52,637 nucleotides of DNA from Selenomonadales bacterium. Lineage in GTDB: Bacteria > Bacillota > UBA994. The position numbers were made by a program, and so were the translations under genes. Each line of letters starts with the position of its first letter. The stretch's first letter is position 1. The DNA lies in NCBI GenBank assembly GCA_018335585.1, contig JAGXRZ010000054.1:1-52637 (forward strand). The letters are read 5' to 3'. This document shows positions 7,978 to 16,705 of the stretch, piece after piece. Under the pieces are notes generated by a model. It did no database searches. It had not been told where the DNA came from and saw nothing but the letters and a program-made list of their open reading frames with translations.

Positions 7978-8883
7978 CTAACATGCAGCTTGGGGCGGCA
8001 CTTGCCTATGTTCGTAAATCGCTAGCCATACGCCGGAGATAATTAGCCCACCCCCAACTAACATGGCGGGCGTTACGTTCTCGCCAAGGAGCACAACAGC
8101 CCAGATAATGGCGAAAACCGGGATGAGAAAGAGCGAGGTGGCGGCCTGCGAGGCTTGCACTCGCTGCAACAAGTAGAAGTAAACCACGACGGATACGGAT
8201 GTTGGAACGACAGAGAGATAGAAAGTGATTAGCTTGTGGGAGACCGATAGGTCTCCCCAGTTTACATGGCGGTCTAAGACTAGACTTGCGGCACACAGGA
8301 GAACAGCCCCCACACTGGTGGACCATGCCACTACGATGGGGGGCTCTTCGTGGTGGAGAACTTGTTTACTCAATACAGTATAGATGCTAAAGCCCATGGC
8401 TGCTGCTACAATCAGCAGGTTGCCGACGCTATTTCCCCAATCGGTAATGCCGCGTCCGTCGGTCGTAACGAGGTAGACACCCACAAAAGCGAACACGAGC
8501 CCGACAGCTTTGTGCTTGCTGAGCTTCTCTCCCAGAAACAAAAGTGAGAGCACGACTGTAAAGAGCGGGTCAATAGTACTGAGCAGGCTGGCACTGCCGG
8601 CTGCCGTACGCGCTAAGCCTAAGTTTTGTAACAGATTATTGCTGAAGATCCCCACAAATCCAAGCAGCACATAAGTCCTGTAACGACGACAGAAAGACCC
8701 ATAGACTGCAGGCCAGCCGAAAGCATAGATGGCATAACCTAACAGGCACAGCGCTCCGATGCTAAAGCGCAGTGCGGCAAGCGAGGTGGGTGGGATATGC
8801 TCCAGCACCAGTTTTGAAAGCGGAAAGACGGTAGACCATATCACTACCGGGGTTAGGAGAAGTAAGTGAAGCGGTCGAGCCAT
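7978..8883 (-). CDS. EamA/DMT-family transporter
   Basis: 301 residues with ten predicted membrane segments made of two EamA repeats (VVIWSTVFPLSKLVLEHIPP near the start, and the second half from about residue 145). Drug/metabolite-type exporters of this family move amino acids or metabolites; the substrate cannot be read from sequence. The start is the ATG at 8883 because it overlaps the stop of the upstream gene by one base (TAATG), indicating translational coupling. Confidence 0.88.
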   Translation of the reverse strand: MARPLHLLLLTPVVIWSTVFPLSKLVLEHIPPTSLAALRFSIGALCLLGYAIYAFGWPAVYGSFCRRYRTYVLLGFVGIFSNNLLQNLGLARTAAGSASLLSTIDPLFTVVLSLLFLGEKLSKHKAVGLVFAFVGVYLVTTDGRGITDWGNSVGNLLIVAAAMGFSIYTVLSKQVLHHEEPPIVVAWSTSVGAVLLCAASLVLDRHVNWGDLSVSHKLITFYLSVVPTSVSVVVYFYLLQRVQASQAATSLFLIPVFAIIWAVVLLGENVTPAMLVGGGLIISGVWLAIYEHRQVPPQAAC

Positions 8884-9557
8884 TAAAACCCGAAGCGGCG
8901 ATCGTGTAGCCAAAACACCGGCAGAGCCACAAGCGAAACCGTAAGCTGGTCGACTACTTGCCTATTGCGGGACGACTGATGGGCCTCTGCCTCTTTGCGC
9001 TGTGTCTCGAGATTGCGCCTGACTTCGTCTACATCGACGGTGCGCGGTGTTTGCTGCCCCTCTGGTCTAGGGCCATGGAAGCGGTGCATGTCGTAGTGGA
9101 AGTAGGACCACTCCACGTTCACCGCTTGCTCCACTAGGGTAGCGATACCGGCCGAGAGGGAGTAGAACAAAATTAGGAAGGAGATGCCGCTGACCAGGAA
9201 AAAGTAGAAATTGCGGACAGTCGGCTCCATCTCGAGCTGCTGGGAGCGCCCCGTTCGTTTCCAGAACCAAGCGAAGCTGCCAAGCGAGACAACGAGCAGA
9301 ATCAGGCTGCGAATTAAGCCTGCTGTAGTAGTTCGCCTTGCCTGCTCTGCCGTTAAGTCGTTTAGGAATTCCTCGGCGGCGGGCGTAAAGGTGACTATAT
9401 CGGTTGAGAATTTGGCGGGCCGCACGTTGTCGTTTAGGTCAAGCAGGAGGTAGAGCCCTTGCCTGACGAAGGCCGCGGCGTGAAACACCGACGTGACAAG
9501 TAGCACCGCAGCCAACAGGTAGACGTACAGCGCGGGCAGGTGGAAAAATTTCTGCAT
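8883..9557 (-). CDS. Hypothetical membrane protein with four hydrophobic segments
   Basis: 224 residues from the ATG at 9557, preceded by GAGAGGA. Hydrophobic segments lie near residues 8-30, 85-105, 118-145 and the C-terminus; a charged stretch rich in Glu/Arg/Gln (TVDVDEVRRNLETQRKEAEA) precedes the last one. I do not recognise the family, though the layout resembles DUF5671-like or inner-membrane stress proteins. It overlaps the EamA transporter start by one base, so the two form an operon. Confidence 0.7.
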   Translation of the reverse strand: MQKFFHLPALYVYLLAAVLLVTSVFHAAAFVRQGLYLLLDLNDNVRPAKFSTDIVTFTPAAEEFLNDLTAEQARRTTTAGLIRSLILLVVSLGSFAWFWKRTGRSQQLEMEPTVRNFYFFLVSGISFLILFYSLSAGIATLVEQAVNVEWSYFHYDMHRFHGPRPEGQQTPRTVDVDEVRRNLETQRKEAEAHQSSRNRQVVDQLTVSLVALPVFWLHDRRFGF

Positions 9558-9710
9558 TAAAACTATCCTCTCTCGGGAGAGTTGCCCCCAGTACAATTAT
9601 ACTACGCGCGGCGCCGTTTTCCTGCGCAGCAGTTTCTGCCAGTGTGTTTAGCTGGGGCAGGACTTGCGCCTAGCGACGGAGAATTGCCTAGAGAGAAGAG
9701 GAGGTGCCCT

Positions 9711-10112
9711 ATGGCAATAAAATGGCATGAATCACTATCTGTCGGGGTTCCAGAGATTGACCAACAACACCAAGAGCTTTTCCGGCGGCTTAATCAACTG
9801 CTTGAGGCGTGTAATCAGGGAAAGGGCAAAGAGTCGGTACGAGAGTTGGTTAATTTTCTGCAGGAGTATGTGGTCGAGCATTTTGCCACCGAGGAGAGAC
9901 TGCAAAAGCAACACGGGTTTCCGGGCTACGCCGAGCACCGCGCCAAACATGCGGAGTTTATGAGGGCTGCGGGGGAGCTCAAGTTCACCTTAGAAGAACA
10001 AGGCCCGACTTTGCCGTTTATTATCGCTGTCAACAAGGTCGTTGTAGACTGGCTCGCCCAACACATCAGCAAAATGGATAAGGAGTTTGGCCGCTTTTTG
10101 GCGACAAAGTGA
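9711..10112 (+). CDS. Bacteriohemerythrin (second copy)
   Basis: 133 residues from the ATG at 9711 after GAGGAGGTG; the longer frame from 9582 has no ribosome binding site. Metal ligands can be placed: H20, H57, E61, H76, H80, H118 and D123. Binds O2 at a di-iron centre, as the first copy. The two copies flank the minus-strand membrane-protein pair. The TGA stop (10110-10112) lies inside the first unit of a heptamer repeat array, so the extreme C-terminus is set by the repeat. Confidence 0.94.
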   Translation: MAIKWHESLSVGVPEIDQQHQELFRRLNQLLEACNQGKGKESVRELVNFLQEYVVEHFATEERLQKQHGFPGYAEHRAKHAEFMRAAGELKFTLEEQGPTLPFIIAVNKVVVDWLAQHISKMDKEFGRFLATK

Positions 10113-10348
10113 GTGAGCTGTGAGCTTTGAGCTGTGAGCGGTGAGTGGTGAGCGGAGAGCAATCGTGAATCATGAATCAGGAATCGTGAACTAGGGAGCG
10201 GGCCCGGTCAGGGCTTTCCGCTTTCCGCTTTCGGCTCTCCGCCGTAAGCTTCGCCTTCTACCAGCAGCCAGGAGCTAGGAGCCAGCGCCCCTCATTCCAC
10301 GAAGTGCTAAGTGCGCAGTGCCAAGTGCCAAGTGCCAAGTGCCAACAT
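10110..10348 (+). repeat. Long heptamer-mosaic element (copy at 10.1 kb)
   Basis: About 240 bp built from successive arrays, each with a 7-bp period: GTGAGCT/GTGAGCG (10110-10160), GTGAATC variants (10163-10190), then CTAGGGAGCGGGCCCGG, CTTTCCG units (10212-10240), a CCGTAAG unit, a less regular stretch of CCAGGAG-like units, and TTCCACGAAGTGC leading into AGTGCCA units up to 10345. The order matches the elements at 18.4 kb (inverted) and 30.9 kb. It fills the whole gap between the hemerythrin and the M55 peptidase genes. Confidence 0.88.
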
Positions 10349-10368
10349 TACCCCAGGGGAGTGATACT

Positions 10369-11178
10369 GTGAGCAATGAACTCAAGATCTATATATCCGT
10401 AGACATGGAAGGCGTTACCGGTGTAACGCGCTTTGAAGACGTAGAGGTCGGGAAGCCTAGGTATGAGCACTTCCGACAATTGATGATTCGTGAAACAAAC
10501 GCCGCCATAGAAGGTGCGCTTGCCGCCGGGGCTACGCAGGTCGTGGTGCGCGACGCGCATGATTCTGCCTGTAACCTCCTGCCGGAGGAGCTTCACCCGG
10601 CGGCGCTCTTAATCAGCAACTGGTCAGGGGGCGTTTTTGGCATGATGGAGTGCATCGACAGCTCGTTTGCCGCAGCAGTCTTCATCGGCAACCACGCCAA
10701 AGCCAACGCACCGCATGCCATCCTTAAGCACACCATGAGCCTCGCGATTAGCGACTTGCGAGTTAACGGCATGTCCTTGTCCGAGGCGGGGTGGAATGCC
10801 CTTATCGCGGGATACTACGGTGTGCCGGTAGTCTTTGTGTCGGGCGACAAAGCGGTGTGCGAACACTGCCAGAGTCTGTTCCCCAATGTCTATACCGTAG
10901 CCGTGAAGGAAGCGGTAGGGTCGGCATCAGTTAACCTGCACCCCGCAAAAGCGCGCGAGTTGATTCGTGCCGGGGTCGAGCAGGCCGTGCGCGAGCGCGC
11001 CAAGTGCACCCCCTTTGTCTTGGCTCAGGGCTACACGGTAGAGATTGAGTTCACCAAAGAAGACAAAGCCTACCGCGCACAGTGGTATCCAGGGGCAGAG
11101 CGCGTGAACGAGCGGACGGTGCGCTTTATGTCCGACGACTTTTTGGCTTGCCTGCGCTTCTTTGATTTCGTGAGTTGA
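10369..11178 (+). CDS. M55 family D-aminopeptidase (DppA-like), first copy
   Basis: 269 residues from the GTG at 10369, preceded by CAGGGGAG. The metal-binding start ISVDMEGVTGV, the DAHDSACNLLPEEL stretch and the NHAKANAPHAILKHTMS stretch match DppA peptidases, which are zinc enzymes that cleave D-amino-acid dipeptides such as those from peptidoglycan. It probably recycles wall peptides in the cytoplasm. No dpp transporter genes are adjacent. A second copy lies at 46040-46852. The 5' end abuts a heptamer array. Confidence 0.88.
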   Translation: MSNELKIYISVDMEGVTGVTRFEDVEVGKPRYEHFRQLMIRETNAAIEGALAAGATQVVVRDAHDSACNLLPEELHPAALLISNWSGGVFGMMECIDSSFAAAVFIGNHAKANAPHAILKHTMSLAISDLRVNGMSLSEAGWNALIAGYYGVPVVFVSGDKAVCEHCQSLFPNVYTVAVKEAVGSASVNLHPAKARELIRAGVEQAVRERAKCTPFVLAQGYTVEIEFTKEDKAYRAQWYPGAERVNERTVRFMSDDFLACLRFFDFVS

Positions 11179-11246
11179 ACACAATGCGTGGAACATTTTT
11201 CCCCTACCTGCGTCTAAAAGCGGAACAATGTTTTAGGAGGGGTCTT

Positions 11247-13421
11247 GTGAAACGCATTTTCGTTCTGGTGCTGGTAGCCATCGTGTGTCTCACCTCTGCT
11301 TTGCCTGCGGCGGCGCGGGTGGATGAGAGGCTGACGGCGGCCGTACAGCTTGCCAAGCAGTTTTTCCCGGAGACCGACAACTTCCGCAACTTCCGCTCGG
11401 GCCTCGATACGCGCGGCGATAGGGCAGTCTTTAGCCTACATTGGTCGGGCGCAAATACCGACCCGGCAGGCCATAACCCGTCTAGCCTGTGGGTGAGCGT
11501 GGATATCAGCCGGAGACTGGTAGTCTCTTTCCGGCACGAGCCGTCAACTCCCCGCACGACGCCGCCGAGCCTTACCGCCATACCGCAGTTTGACCGTGCG
11601 CATGCGGAGAGAGTCGCGCGCGAGTTTGCACAGCGCTTGGCTCCCACGCAGTTTGGCACCATGCGCCTGCACCACGTAGACGAACCGGCGATAAGAATCG
11701 GCAGGCGTCACTGGCCGCACTTCTACACGCTAAGCTACATCCAGTTTGTAAACGGCATCCCATTCGCCCCAAACTCCGTGCGTATTGCTGTTAATGCCGA
11801 CACCGGCGCGGTGCAGATGTACGACCTAGCCTGGGAAGACTACACCTTCCCCCCGGCGACAGGTGTCATTTCGCAGGCAGAACTTGAGCGCGTGTTTGGG
11901 CAGGTTGGGCTTAAGCTTGTCTATCAGCGCGTGCAGTGGTGGCGCCCCATGCAAGATAAAGAGAGTGAGCCATTTCTGGCTTTTGTGCTTGAGGATGGCT
12001 CCTCGTTGGCCATTGACGCTTTCACCGGCAAGGTGACGCGCATCGGGTGGCATGGGGCTTTCCCGCCGCGAGCCATAGTCGAAGGCATGGCACAACAAGA
12101 TGCCCGGCAAGGACTTACTCCCGCGGAGCTAAAGGAAATTGAGTTCGTGGCCGGCTTATTGCCGCTTGAGCGGGCCGAAATTATTGCGCGGGAAATAACT
12201 GCGCTCCCGCCCACGGTGCCGCTGACGAGTAGCCAGCTGTACGTGCGGGGAGACGGTGAAATGCGCCTGTGGCAGCTGCACTTCTCTCAGCACGATAGAG
12301 ACGTGCAAGTTTGGGCGCAGGTGACGCTAGACGCCAAAACAGGTGCGCTCATTAGCTTCCACTACTCCGATGACGAGAAAGCCGAGCCCAAGCCAAGTCT
12401 TACGGCTGCGGAGGCGCAGCAACTCGCGCAGGCTTTTCTGCAACAATGGGCCGCCGACAAGTTCCCGAATGTAAGGCTTGAAGTAAGCGGCTCAGGGGGC
12501 GTGGAGCCCCATTGGTTTACATTCCGCCGCTACGTCAATAACATTCCGGTGGCAACCGACCAACTTGGCGTGACAGTGCGCCACGACCGGCGCGTGACGA
12601 GCTTTCACTCCAACTGGTATGAAGGCAAGTTCCCCTCTCCGGCAGGCGCGCTTACTCCTGCGCAAATGACGGCCTTGTTCCTACGGGAGCACGGTCTTCA
12701 CCTCGAGTATGTGCTTGACCATCAGGCAGACGACGTAACCGCCGAGGCAAAGGCGTCTTCGCCCATGCCTATGCCTATGCCTATACCAAGGCCCGAGCCC
12801 GTGCCCGGACCGGTAGTAAGGCTGGTGTTTAGACCCAAGGCCTTGCCTTCGTATTCCTTTGATGCCTTCACCGGTAAGAATATCGACCATACAGGCGAAG
12901 AGATAAAGCCGGTTGTTAAGCCCGTTTACACAGACATTGCCGGCCATTGGGCAGAACGCGATATAGCTCAGCTGGTAGGTCTCGGACTCCTGCGGCTGCC
13001 GGGCCCGGCGTTTAAGCCTGACGCAGTCATAACCGTGGGCGAGTTCCTGCGTGTTTTGGCGGATGCCTCCGGCATGAGCGGCGACTTTACGACTATGACT
13101 CGCTCGTTTGCCGTGCAAAGCGGCATACTAGAGCAGCCCGAGGCCGAAAAAGTCGACCTCAATCTACCTCTTACCCGCGAGTTGATGGCCTATTACCTAG
13201 CTCGCCAACAGGGACATGGCCAAACGGCCGCCTTAAGGGGCATTTGGGCGACTCCGTTTAGGGACTTTGCCCAAGTGGCACCTGAGTACCAAGGCTCGGT
13301 AGCCGTAGTGCACGCCTTAGGCCTCATGGCTGGCGACACGGCGGGCAACTTCCTGCCGCAGCAGCAAACTACACGGGCCCAAGCCATAGTCATTATTGGG
13401 CGTATGCTACACATGAAGTAG
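11247..13421 (+). CDS. Secreted YcdB/YcdC-repeat protein with SLH anchor
   Basis: 724 residues from the GTG at 11247 (AGGAGGGG 5 nt upstream); a signal peptide (KRIFVLVLVAIVCLTSALPA) ends near residue 25. Three to four repeats of the PepSY-like YcdB/YcdC unit follow, each with a strand pair like GTGAVQMYDLAWED or DAFTGKVTRIGWHG. A proline/methionine-rich linker lies near residues 505-520. Two SLH motifs close the protein (DIAGHWAERDIAQLVGLGLL and the FRDFAQVAPEYQGSVAVVHALG region), so it should be held on the cell wall. Its activity is unknown; PepSY domains often inhibit peptidases. Confidence 0.85.
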   Translation: MKRIFVLVLVAIVCLTSALPAAARVDERLTAAVQLAKQFFPETDNFRNFRSGLDTRGDRAVFSLHWSGANTDPAGHNPSSLWVSVDISRRLVVSFRHEPSTPRTTPPSLTAIPQFDRAHAERVAREFAQRLAPTQFGTMRLHHVDEPAIRIGRRHWPHFYTLSYIQFVNGIPFAPNSVRIAVNADTGAVQMYDLAWEDYTFPPATGVISQAELERVFGQVGLKLVYQRVQWWRPMQDKESEPFLAFVLEDGSSLAIDAFTGKVTRIGWHGAFPPRAIVEGMAQQDARQGLTPAELKEIEFVAGLLPLERAEIIAREITALPPTVPLTSSQLYVRGDGEMRLWQLHFSQHDRDVQVWAQVTLDAKTGALISFHYSDDEKAEPKPSLTAAEAQQLAQAFLQQWAADKFPNVRLEVSGSGGVEPHWFTFRRYVNNIPVATDQLGVTVRHDRRVTSFHSNWYEGKFPSPAGALTPAQMTALFLREHGLHLEYVLDHQADDVTAEAKASSPMPMPMPIPRPEPVPGPVVRLVFRPKALPSYSFDAFTGKNIDHTGEEIKPVVKPVYTDIAGHWAERDIAQLVGLGLLRLPGPAFKPDAVITVGEFLRVLADASGMSGDFTTMTRSFAVQSGILEQPEAEKVDLNLPLTRELMAYYLARQQGHGQTAALRGIWATPFRDFAQVAPEYQGSVAVVHALGLMAGDTAGNFLPQQQTTRAQAIVIIGRMLHMK

Positions 13422-13431
13422 CACGTAAAGA

Positions 13432-13463
13432 AACCACCCCGTAGGAGAGCCTACGGGGTGGTT
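13432..13463. terminator. Bidirectional terminator between convergent genes
   Basis: A perfect 14-bp stem (13432-13445 with 13450-13463) with an AGAG loop sits between the SLH protein gene and the convergent zinc-ribbon gene. The stem ends in AA/TT on both sides, fitting use in both directions. Confidence 0.85.
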
Positions 13464-13466
13464 ATC

Positions 13467-13742
13467 TTAGAAGTCAAACAGGTCGCCAAGCAGTGACTTG
13501 CGGCGGCGAGGGTCGCGCCTGTCGTCATCGAAGCGTTCCGAGCGAGGTTCGCCGCGCTCTTGGCGCTCATTGCGTTCCTGACGCTCGCCGCGCTCCATGC
13601 GCTCCGGCCCGGATAGCTCGATAATCTTATCGAGTTCCCCCCGGTCAAGCCAAACACCGCGGCACTTAGGGCAGTAGTCTATTTCCACACCTTTGCGTTC
13701 AGACATCTTAAGCTCGACGTTCGGGCAGACAGGGCATAGCAT
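13467..13742 (-). CDS. TFIIB-type zinc-ribbon protein
   Basis: 91 residues from the ATG at 13742 behind GGAGGT. Two CxxC pairs (CPVC at 3-6 and CPKC near 25-28) followed by RGVWLDRGELDKI are the hallmark of the zf-TFIIB family. The second half is highly charged (runs of Glu/Arg such as ERGERQERNERQERGE) and probably disordered. The family's role is unclear; it probably binds zinc and nucleic acid or protein. Confidence 0.85.
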   Translation of the reverse strand: MLCPVCPNVELKMSERKGVEIDYCPKCRGVWLDRGELDKIIELSGPERMERGERQERNERQERGEPRSERFDDDRRDPRRRKSLLGDLFDF

Positions 13743-13829
13743 GGCAATTACCTCCAATCAGCAGTAACTAAGCTTATCATACTATAGTCTGGCATGACCT
13801 TCAAGGTAAGTACATGCAGGAGGCGCAAC

Positions 13830-15380
13830 TCAATTAGATGGTTGGCCCGTCTTGGCTGTGAAGTTATCGGCGAAACGCTGAGCTAGGTTTTGTGCGGTGC
13901 GGTCGTAGGCAGCTTTGTCGGCCCACGCATCACGTGGGCGCATAAGTTCTTTTGGGATGCCGGGAACATCCTCCGGCACAAACCCGTGGAACAGTGGGTC
14001 TTCCCTGTAGCTGCACCTCTCTAGGTCGCCGTTTAGCACCGCAGTGATGATCGCCCGCGTGTAGGCGATAGAGATGCGCCTGCCCACGCCATATGGCCCA
14101 CCCACCCAACCGGTGTTAACGAGGTATACTCGCGCTTTACTTTCGGCGATGCGTTTGCCCAAAAGCTCAGCATAAACGCCAACAGGCAAAGGCAAGAATG
14201 GGTCGCCAAAGCAGGCGGAGAAAGTGGCCTCCGGCTCTGTTACGCCGCGCTCGGTACCGGCCAGCTTACTCGTGTAGCCGGAAACAAAGTGATACATGGC
14301 TTGTGCGGGTGTGAGTTTGGCTATGGGAGGCATGACGCCAAAGGCGTCCGCCGTAAGGAAGATAATGTTTTCGGGAATGCCACCCACACCGGAACGCGAG
14401 GCGTTAGGAATAAACTCCACCGGGTAGCAGGCGCGCGTGTTTTCGGTTATGGCCTGACTATCATAGTTTGGCAGGCGAGTGTCGTCCGCAACAACTACGT
14501 TCTCTAACAGGGCGCCGAACCTGAGCGCGTTATAGATCTGCGGTTCGTGTTCGGGCGATAGTTTGATCGTCTTGGCATAACAGCCACCTTCAAAGTTGAA
14601 CACACCGGCATCGCACCAGCCGTGTTCATCGTCACCAATCAAAGTGCGGTCCGGATCAGCGGAGAGCGTGGTTTTGCCCGTGCCGGACAAGCCAAAAAAG
14701 AGGGCTACGTCGCCATACACGCCTTGATTGGCCGCACAGTGCATTGGGAGAATGCCACGCTTAGGCAACAGGTAGTTCATCACGGAGAATGCGGATTTCT
14801 TAATTTCACCGGCGTACTCGGTGCCGCCGACTAGAATTACGCGCCGCGCAAAACTAATGATAACAAAAGCCTCCGAGTTGGTGCCGTCCTCACTAGGGTT
14901 AGCCTTAAACTCGGGCGCGGAGATAACAGTGAACTCAGGTTTGAAGTCTGCCAGTTCATGCTCACTCGGGCGACGGAAGATCTGCTTGGCAAACAAGTTG
15001 TGGTAGCTCAGTGAGTTAACCACCCTAACGCATAGGCGCGAGTCGCCTGCCGCTCCGACAAACCCATCGCAGACAAAAGCCGCCTTGCCCACAAAGTGAG
15101 ACGTCACTTTGTCGTACAAAGCGTCAAAGCGTCTCGGACAGAACGGCTTATTCACTTTGCCCCAGTCAATTTCGGCGCGAACAGCCGCATCGTCGACGAT
15201 AAACCTGTCGTTAGGGGAGCGGCCGGTATACTTGCCGGTGTAAACAGCCAGTGCGCCTGTGGCGGTCAGCATGCCTTCGCCGCGTTTTAGTGCATGCTCC
15301 ACCAGCTCCGGCACGGTCAGGTTGTAGTGCAGTGCGGCTAAACCCGTAATCCCCAAATAGGCGAGCGAGTTATTCTCCAT
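13830..15380 (-). CDS. pckA: Phosphoenolpyruvate carboxykinase (ATP)
   Basis: 516 residues from the ATG at 15380, chosen for AAGGAG upstream and for the family length; the frame runs further upstream only through repeats. It interconverts oxaloacetate plus ATP and PEP plus CO2, for gluconeogenesis or fermentative CO2 fixation. Visible motifs: the kinase P-loop [14 protein letters not shown], the metal-binding LIGDDEHGW, and [12 protein letters not shown]. The early [13 protein letters not shown] segment binds substrate. It is transcribed alone, and a 21-bp direct repeat lies in its upstream region. Confidence 0.97.
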   Translation of the reverse strand: MENNSLAYLGITGLAALHYNLTVPELVEHALKRGEGMLTATGALAVYTGKYTGRSPNDRFIVDDAAVRAEIDWGKVNKPFCPRRFDALYDKVTSHFVGKAAFVCDGFVGAAGDSRLCVRVVNSLSYHNLFAKQIFRRPSEHELADFKPEFTVISAPEFKANPSEDGTNSEAFVIISFARRVILVGGTEYAGEIKKSAFSVMNYLLPKRGILPMHCAANQGVYGDVALFFGLSGTGKTTLSADPDRTLIGDDEHGWCDAGVFNFEGGCYAKTIKLSPEHEPQIYNALRFGALLENVVVADDTRLPNYDSQAITENTRACYPVEFIPNASRSGVGGIPENIIFLTADAFGVMPPIAKLTPAQAMYHFVSGYTSKLAGTERGVTEPEATFSACFGDPFLPLPVGVYAELLGKRIAESKARVYLVNTGWVGGPYGVGRRISIAYTRAIITAVLNGDLERCSYREDPLFHGFVPEDVPGIPKELMRPRDAWADKAAYDRTAQNLAQRFADNFTAKTGQPSN

Positions 15381-15408
15381 CGTCTCTAGCTCCTTGCCTT
15401 GTTGCATG

Positions 15409-15495
15409 TAATACACGATACAGAATACAAGATACAAGGGCGAGAGGCAAGAGAGGGGAACGGAGGAGTGAGAGTTAGGGACGGAGGAGTGCGAC
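15409..15495. repeat. Heptamer-period repeat upstream of pckA
   Basis: Units of period seven (CGATACA, GAATACA, AGATACA) merge into a stretch where ACGGAGG-AGTGAGA-GTTAGGG is followed by ACGGAGG-AGTGCGA, a 21-bp (three-heptamer) direct repeat. It lies between the divergent pckA and polysaccharide deacetylase genes, so it is in or near the promoters of one or both. Confidence 0.65.
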
Positions 15496-15583
15496 ATCGA
15501 CACTATAGCAGGATTGCGCCGAAAATTGTCGAAAATGAAAGAGAAGACTTTGGTCGGCGTGCTGAAGGAAGGAAGGGTCGCCT

Positions 15584-16327
15584 TTGAAACGTATCCATAA
15601 AGTGCTTGTGATAGCAGGCTGCCTTGCGTTAGCGGTTCTTGCGTACGGGTTTAGCGCGGAGCCCCAAGGCATACCGATACTAATCTATCACGAGGTAGGC
15701 CCCGTCTGGGGTGGAGACGCACAGATGTTTGTGGAGCCTTCCGTGTTTAGAGCGCAGATGCAGTACCTGCAGGAGAATGGCTTCACCACGATTTCACTAC
15801 AAGACCTGTACAATCATTTTTCGCGCGGCTACTCCTTGCCGCCGCGCCCCGTAGTCATAACTTTTGATGACGGATACGCGGGCGTCTACCGGCACGCTTG
15901 GCCCATCATGCGTGAGTACGGCTTCAGGGGGACGCTGTTCGTGACAGACTACATAGATGATTACCTCTACATGACCAAGGAGCAGGTGGCCTCCCTAGTT
16001 GAGGATGGGTTTGAACTAGGGAATCATAGCCGCTCCCACAGAGACTTGCGCGCTAAAGATGACCACGAGCTAGTACACGAGGTCGCACATTTCAATGAAG
16101 AGCTCGAAACTACGTTCGGCGTGGAGGTCATCGCTTTCTGTTACCCCATGGGCTTCTACGATGAACGTGTGGTGAAGGCTGTAGAGCAAGCGGGATTGCG
16201 CATTGCCGTCACGGTGAGACAGGGGAGAGCCGCTCCAGCGCAAGGCCTGCTAACCCTGCATCGCATACCGATTTTTAGGCACGATTGCGTGCGAAGCTTC
16301 GCCCGCAAAATCGGCGGAAGACCGTAA
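15584..16327 (+). CDS. Exported polysaccharide deacetylase (NodB-type)
   Basis: 247 residues from a TTG at 15584 with AAGGAAGG upstream. An N-terminal signal segment ([18 protein letters not shown]) precedes a NodB fold: [11 protein letters not shown], catalytic/metal motif [10 protein letters not shown] with the Asp pair, and NHSRSHRDL with the HxxxH metal ligands, then [10 protein letters not shown]. Such enzymes remove acetyl groups from chitin-like or peptidoglycan sugars outside the cell. The length suits a simple catalytic domain. Divergent from pckA. Confidence 0.88.
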   Translation: MKRIHKVLVIAGCLALAVLAYGFSAEPQGIPILIYHEVGPVWGGDAQMFVEPSVFRAQMQYLQENGFTTISLQDLYNHFSRGYSLPPRPVVITFDDGYAGVYRHAWPIMREYGFRGTLFVTDYIDDYLYMTKEQVASLVEDGFELGNHSRSHRDLRAKDDHELVHEVAHFNEELETTFGVEVIAFCYPMGFYDERVVKAVEQAGLRIAVTVRQGRAAPAQGLLTLHRIPIFRHDCVRSFARKIGGRP

Positions 16328-16338
16328 ACGGGGAGGTG

Positions 16339-16609
16339 TCAGCGCATGAATCTGGCTACGGACACCCCAATATCTTTAGCTATTTGACGAAGTAAGATAG
16401 GTGAAACATCTCTCCCCGGGTGAAATGGTACAGTCGTGCGGCGACCGTTTTCCCCCGTCTTCCAGTAGCATTTCAATTACTTCTCTAAGGTTCTTGTTTA
16501 ACTCCTCAAGCGTATCGGCTTGTGAGTGTGCGCCTGCAAACCCTGGAACGTAGCCCACATAAAGGCCCGTGTCGGAGCACTTCTCTATTACTGCGGTGAA
16601 AGACCTCAT
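16339..16609 (-). pseudogene. Broken hicB-hicA toxin-antitoxin locus
   Basis: The minus-strand frame starting at 16609 is HicB-like for about 55 residues (CSDTGLYVGYVPGFAGAHSQ, then LEELNKNLREVIEMLLEDG). After that it departs from the family. The other frame from about 16455 to the TGA at 16339 reads as the HicA C-terminus: GRRTTVPFHPGRDVSPILLR then QIAKDIGVSV. A deletion has therefore joined the front of the antitoxin to the end of the toxin out of frame. No active toxin can be made. The ATG is preceded only by a weak GGGG. Confidence 0.75.
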
Positions 16610-16705
16610 GCTTCATACCCCCTATACCGTCTGGTCGCAGATAAGTGGCTGCGGCGTTGTAGTTGCCATAAGTGTAGCATATGCAGAAACTGACGGCAAT
16701 TGCCT

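Noticed and set aside
12960-13000. TAGCTCAGCTGGTAG, like the D-arm of a tRNA gene
   Set aside because: It lies within the SLH-protein gene, in frame with a good SLH motif, and no acceptor stem, anticodon arm or T-arm fits around it.
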